Assembly (NCBI RefSeq): GCF_040549045.1
Contig: NZ_JBEWTB010000002.1
Span: 4,328,501 to 4,392,500, forward strand
From: Endozoicomonas sp. NE40
GTDB lineage: Bacteria; Pseudomonadota; Gammaproteobacteria; Pseudomonadales; Endozoicomonadaceae
Length of the DNA stretch: 64,000 nt
Direction: 5' to 3'
The notes beneath the pieces were generated by a model that did no database searches, was not told where the DNA came from, and saw only the letters and a list, made by a program, of their open reading frames with translations. Made by a program: the position numbers and the translations under genes. Of this stretch, positions 18,117-26,944 are shown piece by piece (positions within the stretch are counted from its first letter, which is position 1; each line of letters begins with the position of its first letter).

Positions 18117-18184
18117 AGGCAGACCGCAGTGTTGATACTGGGCTAAGGGCAACCATGTAATGATTCACATGGCTCCCATAAACT

Positions 18185-19957
18185 CTACCAGTAAAAATAA
18201 CTCAGAATAGTTGAGAATATAACCATGGGGATTTTTAGAGAGGACATGGCTTCGCTGGCTCCTGAGAGGGGAACGCTTTGAAGTGTGGTGCATTGGCAAG
18301 TACTTTTTCCTGCAACCCAGCTGACCTGGGCGTCTTTCCAGGTGCCGCCGTACTCATTGCAAACCGGAAGCTTGCTATTTTCATGTACATTGCCTCCCGG
18401 ACAATTAAGGTAGTAATACCTGGCGCAACCTTCCCAGTTGTTGTGGTTCTTTGACTTATCCAGATGGGCCTGCCAAACGGTTTTACCCTCTTCATTGGTA
18501 TCGGGAACACACTGATTACCCCAGGGCGAAGGTGGGTCATAGTCACAGTCTTCTTCATTCTGGCATGGCGGTTCAACAACGTTAAGTGTGTGACTGATTG
18601 AATCAACAAACCAAAGGCGTTTGGTTATTTTGTCTACAGTCATGCCTGCAATTCGCCTTGCAGGTGTTCTGATACTGCCAATCAAAGTATGGTTTCCTGT
18701 TGTGATATCCAGTTTAATGGCATGAATTTCTCCTGTAGCTGCGTCACTCACAAAAAGTCGGTCTTCAGAAATGGTCAGACCACTGGGGGTATCAAGCCTA
18801 AGGTCTTTGACATTTAGTACAGAGAAGGTTGCATTGATTATTTTGGTATACGTCGTGTACTTTTCTCTCCACTCTTCTTCGGGTTTGACATGGCCGCTTG
18901 TTACTCCGCTTTGGGTATCTAGAACGTTAATCCTACCTGCCGCCGGATTTGCCACGAACAAAAACTTGCCATATTTAACCATATGCCCGGGTATAATAGG
19001 GCCAGTTCCGGCTTTTCTTGTCATGGTGGTTCCCTCATAACGGTAAAGGGAGGCACCATTATGGTTGTGACCGCCATAACCGTGGGATTGGGTAATGCTG
19101 GTAAACACGATACTTCCATATTTAGAATCTGCGCCAGCGTCCCATGTCCAGTAACCGGCTTGCTCGCCGTCCCAGGCCGCACCCATTGAATAGGGCTGTT
19201 GATGAATCATGGACAGATGGGAACCAAAGGGCTGTTTGGAAAGATCATTCGGGAAAAAGTCGTTATTTTGGATGGCAAAGGTTTTGAGGTTATTCGCCCA
19301 TAGCGAGGGCCCCATAAAGTCGGTGCAGGTTCGCTGTGAGTAATCGCCTCCCATAAATGCGGAGGCTGTATAGTCATTGCAGCTGCCGCCTGTAGTAAGA
19401 AAGGTTCCTGTTGTATTCAGGTTTTGAGCCAGTTGCCCTTCAAAGTCTGGGGCGTCCCCGTCACTTGGCGCTCCACCAAAGGCAATGGCTGTAGGACGGT
19501 GCATGAAGTGACAGGATGCCAGGTCCCGTCGCTTTTCTGGTTTGTAGGAAGCAGACTTGATTCCCGGACAGTAAAAAATGGTGACACTGTCATCACTATT
19601 TAAAGCCCAGATTTGTCCTCTTGCGTTGGGGTTTTCAGCGACTGCAACAGGGTTTTTCAGCCCCCCCTGATCGGGTCTTGAACTACCCCACTGGCGTATT
19701 GCAGGAACGAAATTGTCATTGCTGTCTTTAACTCCGAACTCAGGTATGCAGCCAGATACTCCCTTACAGCGATTAGCGACAGGGCATTGGCCATATCCAG
19801 CCGATGAGCCGCCGGGTTTTCTGATAAGGGAGCAATCGGTCAACTCAGCCCGGCCTGGCGGTGTATTTATCAATGGCAATGTCGCCAGAACGAAAAATGA
19901 GAGGTGTCGTTTGGTTCTTGAAAAACGGGTTTTGACTTCGTGATACATAGAGATCAT
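18185..19957 (-). CDS. Exported NHL/beta-propeller-like protein, Cys-rich C-terminus
   Basis: The 590-residue protein begins with an export signal (basic start, then LSFFVLATLPLINTPPGRA). The body has propeller-like repeats: GLKNPVAVAENPNARGQIWAL, LFVANPAAGRINVLD, LTISEDRLFVSDAATGEIHAIK and MTVDKITKRLWFVDSISHTLNVV. These are of the kind found in NHL-type propellers. The last 130 residues are rich in Cys (CQNEEDCDYDP, CARYYYLNC, CNEYGGTW, CQC), suggesting disulfides, and the extreme C-terminus is hydrophobic. An AGGAG site lies very close to the ATG at 19957; an ATG nine bases further in (19948) is possible. No function can be assigned; surface or envelope location is likely. Confidence 0.68.
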   Translation of the reverse strand: MISMYHEVKTRFSRTKRHLSFFVLATLPLINTPPGRAELTDCSLIRKPGGSSAGYGQCPVANRCKGVSGCIPEFGVKDSNDNFVPAIRQWGSSRPDQGGLKNPVAVAENPNARGQIWALNSDDSVTIFYCPGIKSASYKPEKRRDLASCHFMHRPTAIAFGGAPSDGDAPDFEGQLAQNLNTTGTFLTTGGSCNDYTASAFMGGDYSQRTCTDFMGPSLWANNLKTFAIQNNDFFPNDLSKQPFGSHLSMIHQQPYSMGAAWDGEQAGYWTWDAGADSKYGSIVFTSITQSHGYGGHNHNGASLYRYEGTTMTRKAGTGPIIPGHMVKYGKFLFVANPAAGRINVLDTQSGVTSGHVKPEEEWREKYTTYTKIINATFSVLNVKDLRLDTPSGLTISEDRLFVSDAATGEIHAIKLDITTGNHTLIGSIRTPARRIAGMTVDKITKRLWFVDSISHTLNVVEPPCQNEEDCDYDPPSPWGNQCVPDTNEEGKTVWQAHLDKSKNHNNWEGCARYYYLNCPGGNVHENSKLPVCNEYGGTWKDAQVSWVAGKSTCQCTTLQSVPLSGASEAMSSLKIPMVIFSTILSYFYW

Positions 19958-20475
19958 GCGCTCCTGTCAACACGGTTTAAAAAATGAACTCAAGTCAAGA
20001 AAAAGTAGGATTAGAGAAAAGCCTGAAAGCATTCTCATAGCAGATTTATTGAAATGTTTGGGGCTTTTAAAGTTAGTGAAGTACTCTGCTGAGTATAATG
20101 TAGCTGAACTAAACCTGAATGGTGGTGAAACTTATTTGAAAATGACACCGACAAACTACGAAGTCCCGTAGAGGCTGGCCTGACTATTCTGTAAACGCCC
20201 CCCGGCAGAGCTTAATGAAATTGTTGTAATCACCAACAGGAAACTCCTGCGTAAATTCGTTACACTTTCTGTCAGAAAAAGACCAACAGGAGCCCATAAT
20301 GAAAGCGGGGAAATTTGTCATCAGTCTGTCCTGGCTGGCATCGATACGCAACTCCTCTATCGGTCAAAGATCGCCTTTTGATCACTGTTTTTGGCGGTTT
20401 TCATTTGATGACATTAATGAAACAGCTGCCAGAAGCAGCTGTTCCTGATGAGTGTAAAGGGTGAGCTAGAAGATA
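19958..20475. other. Intergenic region upstream of dinG
   Basis: This 518-bp stretch lies between the divergent NHL-like gene and dinG. Near its end, AACAGCTGC and GCAGCTGTT (20421-20443) form a perfect 9-bp hairpin 33 bp before the dinG start, so the dinG leader may be structured. A 27-codon frame at 20299-20382 has a good AGGAG site but no recognisable product. I looked for a LexA box, since dinG is SOS-controlled in E. coli, and saw no CTGT-N8-ACAG match. A 71-codon frame at its left end starts inside the NHL-like gene and is not convincing. Confidence 0.5.
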
Positions 20476-22626
20476 GTGCTTGAAGAATCCCAGAAAAAAA
20501 CCATCCAGACGGCTTACAGTGCTTTTTTGAAAAGTAAGCAGCTCAAGGCCCGTCCTGGGCAGAAGCAGATGATCGCTGAAATTGCCCGGGCTCTGGGTGA
20601 TATTAATACCGACGGTGAGGGGCGCAGAACGTCTGATCCGTCTGTTACTGTTATTGAAGCCGGTACCGGCACCGGTAAAACCGTTGGTTATGTCATTCCA
20701 GCGGTGGCCATGGCAAAAGCGGCAGGTAAAAGGCTGGTCATCTCGACCGCCACAGTGACGCTGCAGGAACAGATTATCAGCAAAGACTTGCCGGATATTA
20801 TTCTTAAAACCGGTTTGAAGTTTTCCTTTACCCTGGCGAAGGGGCGTGGGCGCTATGCTTGTCTGAGCAAGCTGGACCGGCTGTTGCAGGAAGAACAGTC
20901 GGTGGCCTCCCTGATGGATATGTTTGCTGGTGAAGGTCAAACCGGGCAGCAGGATGAAACGGCATTGAAACTCTATCAGCATATGCTCGAAGAGTTTGCC
21001 GCTTCGAAATGGCAGGGTGACCGGGACAGCTGGCCAGAAGCTCTGGAAGATCAGCAGTGGCGTTTGATTACCACCGACCACGCCCAGTGCAGTGGCAGAC
21101 GCTGTGGTTATTTTAACCAGTGTCCGTTTTATAAAGCCCGCAACGATCTGGAGCAGGCTGACGTGGTGGTAACCAACCATGATCTGGTGCTGGCAGATCT
21201 GGCGCTGGGCGGCGGTGCGATTCTGCCTGACCCGAAAGACTGTATTTACATTTTTGACGAAGGCCATCATCTGCCGGACAAGGCGATTGACCATTTCGCC
21301 TGTCATGGTCGTTTAAAAGGGACGGCCAGCTGGCTGGAAAAAGCCGGTAAACATCTGCAAAAGGTGCTGGGGCAAAATGCTTTGCCGGGTGAACTGGGAG
21401 AGCGGCTGGAAAAACTGCAGCCAGAGTTTGACCAGCTGGTTAACGCTTTAGGTCATGCACGACAGATGTTGCACAGGGAAGCCACTTTCGAACCCAGGGT
21501 TCAGGGTGACTTAACGGTGGCGGTGTACCGTTTTCCTGAAGGGGTGGTGCCTGGTGCTATTCGTCAGCAGGCAGAAGTGCTGAAGGCGGGCTTCAGCCGT
21601 TGCAGCGGTATGCTGGAAAAAGTCGCCAAAGACCTGAACGATGCTATGGACGGTGATGTTCCGGGCATTGACCGCTGGCAGGCCGAGCAGCTGTATCCGG
21701 AAATTGGTGCTATGCAGATGCGTATGGAGAGCCAGTTCCAGCTGTGGCTGACCTACTCGCTGCCTGATCCTGAAGGGGAGCCGCCCAGTGCGCGCTGGGT
21801 GAAATGGACGGAAGGTTCTTTTGGTGAAGAACTGGAACTGTTCAGCAGCCCTATTCTGTCGTCTATGACGTTGTGGCAGACCTTATGGAACCCTGGTTAT
21901 GCTTCGATCGTTACGTCTGCAACGCTGGCAGCCCTGGGTAACTTTAACCGGTTTCGCATGCGTTCAGGCATTCCTTCTGAATCTAAATGCGTTGTTGTCC
22001 CCAGCCCTTTTCAACATGCAACCGCCGCCAGGCTGGTGATTCCTGCCATGGAGTCTAATCCCCGTGACAGCGATGCCCATACGGAAGAAATTGTGGAAAT
22101 GCTGCCAGAGCTGCTGGAAGGCAGTAAAGGCTCACTGGTGCTGTTTTCTTCCAGACGACAGATGAATGACGTTTATTATGGGCTGGAGCAAAACCAGCGA
22201 GACCAGATCCTGTTGCAGGATGATTATTCCCGGCAGGAACTGCTGAAACTGCATCGTAAAAACATTGATGAAGGTAACACCAGTATTCTGTTTGGTCTGG
22301 CCAGTCTGGCAGAAGGGATCGATTTACCCGGTGAGTACTGTGAGCATGTTGTCATTGCCAAAATTCCGTTTGCGGTACCGGATGACCCGGTGGAAGCGGC
22401 ACTGGCTGACTGGCTGGAAGCCCAGGGGCGTAACCCGTTTATGGAAATTACGGTGCCAGACGCGGCGATCAAGTTGGTACAGGCTTGCGGTCGTCTGTTG
22501 CGGACAGAACAGGATTCTGGGCGTATTACCCTGATGGACCGGCGGGTGGTCACCCAGCGTTATGGTCGTATGATTTTGAATTCCCTGCCACCGTTTAAAC
22601 AGGAAGTCGAACACGCGGTGTTGTAG
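20476..22626 (+). CDS. dinG: ATP-dependent DNA helicase DinG
   Basis: DinG is a 5'-3' superfamily 2 helicase with an iron-sulfur cluster that unwinds R-loops, forks and D-loops and helps resolve replication-transcription conflicts. The 716-residue protein has Walker A (EAGTGTGKT, about residue 56), four Cys suited to the 4Fe-4S cluster (RYACLSKL, then QCSGRRCGYFNQCPF), the DEAH-type box as DEGH in FDEGHHLPD, SATL in the second half, and motif VI near VQACGRLLRTEQDSGRITLMD. The start is GTG at 20476. A long hairpin follows the stop codon and separates it from the convergent phosphatase gene. Confidence 0.95.
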   Translation: MLEESQKKTIQTAYSAFLKSKQLKARPGQKQMIAEIARALGDINTDGEGRRTSDPSVTVIEAGTGTGKTVGYVIPAVAMAKAAGKRLVISTATVTLQEQIISKDLPDIILKTGLKFSFTLAKGRGRYACLSKLDRLLQEEQSVASLMDMFAGEGQTGQQDETALKLYQHMLEEFAASKWQGDRDSWPEALEDQQWRLITTDHAQCSGRRCGYFNQCPFYKARNDLEQADVVVTNHDLVLADLALGGGAILPDPKDCIYIFDEGHHLPDKAIDHFACHGRLKGTASWLEKAGKHLQKVLGQNALPGELGERLEKLQPEFDQLVNALGHARQMLHREATFEPRVQGDLTVAVYRFPEGVVPGAIRQQAEVLKAGFSRCSGMLEKVAKDLNDAMDGDVPGIDRWQAEQLYPEIGAMQMRMESQFQLWLTYSLPDPEGEPPSARWVKWTEGSFGEELELFSSPILSSMTLWQTLWNPGYASIVTSATLAALGNFNRFRMRSGIPSESKCVVVPSPFQHATAARLVIPAMESNPRDSDAHTEEIVEMLPELLEGSKGSLVLFSSRRQMNDVYYGLEQNQRDQILLQDDYSRQELLKLHRKNIDEGNTSILFGLASLAEGIDLPGEYCEHVVIAKIPFAVPDDPVEAALADWLEAQGRNPFMEITVPDAAIKLVQACGRLLRTEQDSGRITLMDRRVVTQRYGRMILNSLPPFKQEVEHAVL

Positions 22627-22639
22627 CGGGAAAGTGGAA

Positions 22640-22673
22640 ATCAGGTGCAGGTCTCTGAAAACCTGTACCTGAT
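22640..22673. terminator. Hairpin between dinG and the convergent phosphatase gene
   Basis: A 13-bp stem with one central G-T pair, ATCAGGTGCAGGT with ACCTGTACCTGAT and an eight-base loop, lies 14 bp after the dinG stop and 33 bp before the end of the phosphatase gene. It has no clear T tract. Its position between converging genes suggests a shared terminator. Confidence 0.55.
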
Positions 22674-22705
22674 AGATGAGAGGTTACTGATATAGAGCAA
22701 CAGTA

Positions 22706-24988
22706 CTATCCGGACAACCTATCCATTTGCTCTTTAATTAGCGACTGTACATAGTCTGTCTGGTCTTTGTCGTTGGGATGAGATTTAGCATATTCAGAGA
22801 ACTCATTTTTCAGCATTGTCAGCTGAGAGCTGGAGCCTACGGTTGAAAGATCCCGTTCAAATGCTGCCCAAAAATCTGGCTGATCGTGATAATAGCCGGA
22901 TTTAAAGCTGCTCATTAACTGGCTGGCTGTTAAGCCAGTTTGGGGTTTCCTGGAATTCGGTTTCGGTGCTATCGCTGGGGCTTTTTTCTTTGTAGTTTGA
23001 GTTTTTTCTGCTCCAGAGTTTGCACCGGTACTGCTACTTTGTTTCCGGGGAGCGGGCTGCGGTCGTACCCGGGGAGCATGAGGTGGTACCGGTGGGGGCT
23101 CAGTTTGAGTTTTTTCTGCTCCAGAGTTTGCACCGGTACTGCTACTTTGTTCCCGGGGAGCGGGCTGCGGTCGTACCCGGGGAGCACGCGGTGGTACCGG
23201 TGGGGGCTCAGTTTGAGTTTTTTCTGCTCCAGAGTTTGCATTGGTATCACTAACCTGTTTCTGGGGCTTGGGTTTCTCTTCTACCGCTGGGCCTTTTTTC
23301 TTTTCAGGTGGAAGTGACTGAGTATTTTGGTTTTTCAGCCCGGCTGCATCAATTAACGGGTCAAGTACTGAAGGTAAATCCTTGTGCAGGGCTTTAAGGA
23401 CATTATACTGGCCGGGAGTCTGGACAAAAGCTTTGCGGGTTTTTCTTGCATTGTGAATGGAAGAGTCAAGGTCAGTATTAACTGTACCATCACGCAAGTA
23501 ATCCCGGGTGCTTTTACTGAGAGTAATAAAAGTGCCGGTACGGCCAACCCCCGCATTGCAGTTGACCACCATTGGACTATCTTCATAGCCTGAGAGTTCA
23601 GGTTCCTGTTTCAACTGTTCCACCACTACTGCCAGGGCTGCCAGCCTGGACGGCGTTCCTGAAGTGTGGTCTTCCCAGCCGGTATCATAGACGCGAAAAT
23701 GGGTTTTTCCATCGATTTCGAGCTTGTCTATACGGACTTTGTCACCGTCTAAGAAATGTTGATCTGCCAGCTTGACTTTAACCCCCGTATAGTTTTCTTC
23801 GCTGCCGATCTCTTTAGGCCCCAGGCTCACCGTACGTTTTCGTTGAGTTGGGTTTTCGGGATCCAGTTCGTTTTTACTGACCAGACAAACTGATACTCTG
23901 GAGCCTGTATCGTTAATCATGTGGGCAAAGTGATGTATATTTTTTTCAGTAGGACCTTGAGAGGCAATATATGGCGTTTCATCAGGGTCTTCTGACAATC
24001 TGACGTAGTTAGCATGAACATAGTTTCCTTTCCTTCCAGCACAGCTTTCAATGTCGCAGGGGATATCACGGTATTTGGGATTTGCCTGCTTGCCAAACTG
24101 TTCATGTTGAGGGTTATTTTTGGGGTCAAAGACGTTTTTTAGCTTTGGATCCTTTCTACGTTGATTGTTGTAATTAGTCTGTACGTCTTTTTCTTGTTTT
24201 GTAAGAGGCCTTTCAGGATCCTTAAAGTCGACAAATTCCTCCTGAAGGTCATGAGGTATCTGATCTAAAGCCTTGTAGGCTGATGAACAACGGTCGGAAA
24301 ATCCCAGTTGGCGATCAAGTTCTTTTAGGACAGTGTCTTTATGCTCATCGTCTCTTTCAAGCAGTTTGTTGCGAAATGACTCAATCATTCTATCCTGTTT
24401 TGGTCCGGCGGATTGGGTAAGCGCGAATGTCACTTCCTTTTCTGCACGGACTTCCTGCACCAGTGTCTTTATGTCATCTGGTAATTCATTATAGGCTTTT
24501 ATGTAGCTTGAACTGGAAAAGAAGCTTTCTCTGTCAAGATGGCGCAAGTGCTGCTTGGCCAGATTCCTGTCAGTGTTGTTGTCAGGACCAGCATAAATAC
24601 CATTTTCAAGATTTTCGGAAAATTGATCCAGTGAATAAATCTTGGGCAGGTCTGTTACTTTTGTTTGCTTTGCTGGTTTTGCTGATTCAGGGGTTGGAGG
24701 AAGTGGACGTCCGATGTAAGGGTTATCACTGGTTTTGGCCAGAGAGGCTGTACGCTCCCTGATCGGGGTTCCCTTTGCCTTTGCTGGTTGATTACCTGGT
24801 GAAGGCGTATGTCGGATTTTTTTGCCGAAAAGGGCTGACACCAGTTTGTTAAGCCATTTTCTGGGCCGGCTGACATTGGTTTTTTTGCCCTGAATAGTGA
24901 GTTTGCGGCTGCCATCAGCTTTCTGAGTCTGGTTCTGCTGCGGATACTGCCCACTGACGTTTGAAGATTTTGGATCAAATCCGTTCAT
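22706..24988 (-). CDS. YopH-like protein tyrosine phosphatase with proline-rich repeats, effector candidate
   Basis: The 760-residue protein holds a classical tyrosine phosphatase domain (about residues 260-540) after a long polar N-terminal region. Motifs in order: KYRDIPCD, YVHANYVRL, YIASQGPTEKNIHHFAHMI, the acid loop as GWEDHTSGTP (W438, D440; Glu replaces the usual Pro of WPD), the P-loop VVNCNAGVGRTGTF (C477, R483), and the Q-loop QTPGQYNVL. Downstream are 36-residue repeats with PPPVPPRAPR-type sequences fitting the class II SH3 ligand PxxPxR. There is no signal peptide. Such phosphatases (YopH, SptP) are type III effectors that dephosphorylate host proteins. The catalytic domain is certain from motifs; secretion and host role are inference. 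Confidence 0.85.
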   Translation of the reverse strand: MNGFDPKSSNVSGQYPQQNQTQKADGSRKLTIQGKKTNVSRPRKWLNKLVSALFGKKIRHTPSPGNQPAKAKGTPIRERTASLAKTSDNPYIGRPLPPTPESAKPAKQTKVTDLPKIYSLDQFSENLENGIYAGPDNNTDRNLAKQHLRHLDRESFFSSSSYIKAYNELPDDIKTLVQEVRAEKEVTFALTQSAGPKQDRMIESFRNKLLERDDEHKDTVLKELDRQLGFSDRCSSAYKALDQIPHDLQEEFVDFKDPERPLTKQEKDVQTNYNNQRRKDPKLKNVFDPKNNPQHEQFGKQANPKYRDIPCDIESCAGRKGNYVHANYVRLSEDPDETPYIASQGPTEKNIHHFAHMINDTGSRVSVCLVSKNELDPENPTQRKRTVSLGPKEIGSEENYTGVKVKLADQHFLDGDKVRIDKLEIDGKTHFRVYDTGWEDHTSGTPSRLAALAVVVEQLKQEPELSGYEDSPMVVNCNAGVGRTGTFITLSKSTRDYLRDGTVNTDLDSSIHNARKTRKAFVQTPGQYNVLKALHKDLPSVLDPLIDAAGLKNQNTQSLPPEKKKGPAVEEKPKPQKQVSDTNANSGAEKTQTEPPPVPPRAPRVRPQPAPREQSSSTGANSGAEKTQTEPPPVPPHAPRVRPQPAPRKQSSSTGANSGAEKTQTTKKKAPAIAPKPNSRKPQTGLTASQLMSSFKSGYYHDQPDFWAAFERDLSTVGSSSQLTMLKNEFSEYAKSHPNDKDQTDYVQSLIKEQMDRLSG
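22994..23252 (-). repeat. 108-bp tandem repeats inside the phosphatase gene
   Basis: Two full copies begin at 22994 and 23102, and a third, partial and diverged, at 23210. The period is exactly 108 bp, or 36 codons, so the frame is kept. Copies one and two differ at only a few bases. Each encodes a unit reading SGAEKTQTEPPPVPP followed by APRVRPQPAPR and a Ser-rich link. The near identity suggests recent expansion by slippage or unequal recombination. Confidence 0.9.
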
Positions 24989-25182
24989 TGAAAACTCCTG
25001 CTTAATGCGTCCTTACCTTTATTCAGAGTAAGAGGCTATCAGGCATTTTTCATGGCAAAGGCCATAATCCTGTGTTTAGATGGGCAGGATTGACGTTTTA
25101 TTTCGAATTGAGTGTATAAAAAGCGCACAGACAAAAAACTGTCATTGCCAACTAAGGTTGCTAACTGATTGAATAAAAAGGA

Positions 25183-25226
25183 AAAAACAAGGCGGCTATA
25201 AATTTTGAATAAACCGCCTGTTTTTT
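25183..25226. terminator. Bidirectional terminator between phosphatase-side spacer and small acidic protein gene
   Basis: A stem of AAAAAAC, one bulged A and AGGCGG pairs with CCGCCTGTTTTTT across an 18-base loop. Read on the minus strand, it ends the acidic exported protein gene with a T tract; on the plus strand it also ends in six T. Confidence 0.75.
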
Positions 25227-25239
25227 AGAAGCTAAAGAG

Positions 25240-25506
25240 TCAGCCACGCTTTTCTTCCGTTGAACTCTCTTCAGCCTCTTCAGTACTGTCATTTTCTGAC
25301 AGTGTAAATTCAGAAGATTCCGGCTGTTCAGCTTCTTCCTGATCTTCTGTCTGGTGGTCATTATGAGCCAGGGTCCATTCAAGGTTCGTTACCCGCTGGC
25401 CTTCCTTTTTGTCGTCAGCCTGTTCGTCGTCTCCGGCAAAGGCTGCCAGATTGATGATGGAAAGGGGTAACAGAAGGGCGAAAGCCGCCAGTTTTTTCAT
25501 CTTCAT
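25240..25506 (-). CDS. Small acidic exported protein
   Basis: This 88-residue protein starts with a clear signal peptide (MKMKKLAAFALLLPLSIINLAAFA, cleaved after AFA). The mature part is very rich in Glu, Asp, Gln and Ser (DDEQADDKKEG, EDQEEAEQPESSEF, STEEAEESSTEEKRG). It is probably disordered and strongly negative. No family is recognised. It stands alone and is followed by a good terminator. Periplasmic or secreted metal or cation binding is conceivable, but nothing shows it. Confidence 0.62.
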   Translation of the reverse strand: MKMKKLAAFALLLPLSIINLAAFAGDDEQADDKKEGQRVTNLEWTLAHNDHQTEDQEEAEQPESSEFTLSENDSTEEAEESSTEEKRG

Positions 25507-25837
25507 TGTGAACGTCTCTTGTTGCTAGTTTTCATATTGTTGCTTCTTATGCATCGGCGTTTGACACTTCTGTACCGGAAAGGTTCCATAGCAATGGATA
25601 TTCAGTGTTTTATTTTTGTTCAGGCTTCCACTACCCGGTGGATTGGGTGATGAATTTACCGGGTAATGGAAAAAACACTGGTTATCAGCCGCTTGTGGGG
25701 AGATCCGTGATTCCCAGTCCCGATCGTATCAGTTACAATGGGCGGCTAACTTTTCTATTTTGTCGGTCAGTGGGTACCCAACCTGCTGCAGACCGATAAG
25801 AACTATCCAGTAGAGCGATTTACCGAGCGAGAGAGTC
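25507..25837. promoter_or_regulatory. Intergenic region upstream of prfB
   Basis: This 331-bp stretch lies between the divergent small acidic protein gene and prfB. It contains an imperfect inverted repeat, TTCCACTACCCGGT with ACCGGGTAATGGAA (25626-25671, one mismatch, 18-base loop). A possible promoter for prfB has TTCCCA at 25711 and TACAAT at 25734 with a 17-base spacer, only a moderate match to consensus. No gene is seen. Confidence 0.35.
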
Positions 25838-26936
25838 ATGCTTGAAGTTAATCCGATCAAGGAACGTATTAAAGACCTGACGGCGCGTACGGACGTGCTT
25901 AGGGGGTATCTTTGACTACGCTCACAAGAGCGAACGGTTACAGGAAGTAGAGCGGGAACTGGAAGATCCGGACGTGTGGAACGAACCGGAACGAGCCCAG
26001 GCTCTTGGTAAAGAGCGTTCCATTCTGGAAGGCATTGTCTCCACCATCGACACCATGACTTCCGGTCTGGAAGACTCCGCTGAACTACTTGATATGTCTG
26101 TGGAAGAGCAGGACGAAGACGGCGTTGACAGCGTGGTGGAAGAGCTGGATGAACTGACTCAGAAGCTTGAGATTCTGGAGTTCAAGCGCATGTTTGCCGG
26201 CGAAATGGACCCGAACAACGCTTACCTCGATATCCAGTCCGGTTCCGGAGGCACAGAGGCTCAGGACTGGGCCAATATGATGCTGCGTATGTATCTGCGC
26301 TGGGGCGAACAGAAAGGCTTCAAGACCGAGATTATTGAAGTATCAGCCGGTGATGTGGCAGGCATTAAGTCTGCAACGGTGCAGTTCTCCGGCGAGTACG
26401 CTTTCGGCTGGTTGCGCACAGAGACCGGCGTTCATCGTCTGGTTCGTAAGTCCCCATTCGACTCCGGCAACCGTCGTCACACCTCCTTCTCTTCGGTGTT
26501 TGTTTCTCCGGAGATTGATGACAATGTTGAGATTGAGATCAATCCGGCCGACCTGCGAATCGATACGTACCGTTCCAGTGGTGCGGGCGGTCAGCACGTA
26601 AACACCACCGACTCTGCGGTGCGTATTACCCACGAACCGTCCGGTATTGTGGTGCAGTGCCAGAACCAGCGCTCCCAGCATCAGAACAAGGATAAGGCGA
26701 TGCAGCAGCTGAAAGCGAAGCTGTACGAGCAGGAAATGCAGAGGCGTACTGCCGACGCTCAGGCGCTGGAGGATACCAAATCCGATATTGGTTGGGGCAG
26801 TCAGATTCGTTCCTACGTGCTGGACGACTCCCGTATCAAGGATTTGCGCACTAACGTTGAGACCCGTAATACCCAGGCCGTACTGGACGGGGATCTGGAC
26901 AAGTTTATCGAGGCCAGCCTCAAGCAGGGTCTGTAA
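25838..26936 (+). CDS. prfB: Peptide chain release factor 2, with programmed +1 frameshift
   Basis: RF2 reads UGA and UAA stop codons and triggers peptide release. The reading starts at ATG 25838 and meets an in-frame TGA at 25913-25915 after 25 codons. The context is the classic autoregulatory frameshift site: the Shine-Dalgarno-like AGGGGG (25901-25906), then TAT CTT TGA C. After the +1 shift the frame runs from GAC at 25914 to 26936, giving 365 residues, as in E. coli. The GGQ catalytic motif (SGAGGQHVN) and the SPF stop-codon recognition tripeptide (RKSPFDSG) are present. Low RF2 leads to pausing at the UGA and to frameshifting, so the protein controls its own synthesis. lysS follows, as in many proteobacteria. 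Confidence 0.97.
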
Positions 26937-26944
26937 TCACAACC

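Noticed and set aside
19956..20171. 71-codon plus-strand frame divergent from the NHL-like gene
   Set aside because: Its start overlaps the start codon of the NHL-like gene and its sequence shows no motif; more likely chance in an AT-rich gap.
20401..21306. 301-codon frame antisense to dinG
   Set aside because: It opposes the helicase Walker A and Fe-S region, which is clearly coding, and has no recognisable features.
22994..23252. CRISPR array
   Set aside because: The repeats are 108 bp, adjacent and in frame with a protein; there are no spacers and no cas genes.
22940..23317. Plus-strand repeat-containing frames opposite the phosphatase repeats
   Set aside because: They arise because the 108-bp repeat is open in other frames too; the phosphatase frame is supported by catalytic motifs on both the domain and the repeat sides.
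25974..26936. prfB start at 25974
   Set aside because: The conserved N-terminus lies upstream and is joined through the programmed frameshift, so this start is an artefact of single-frame calling.
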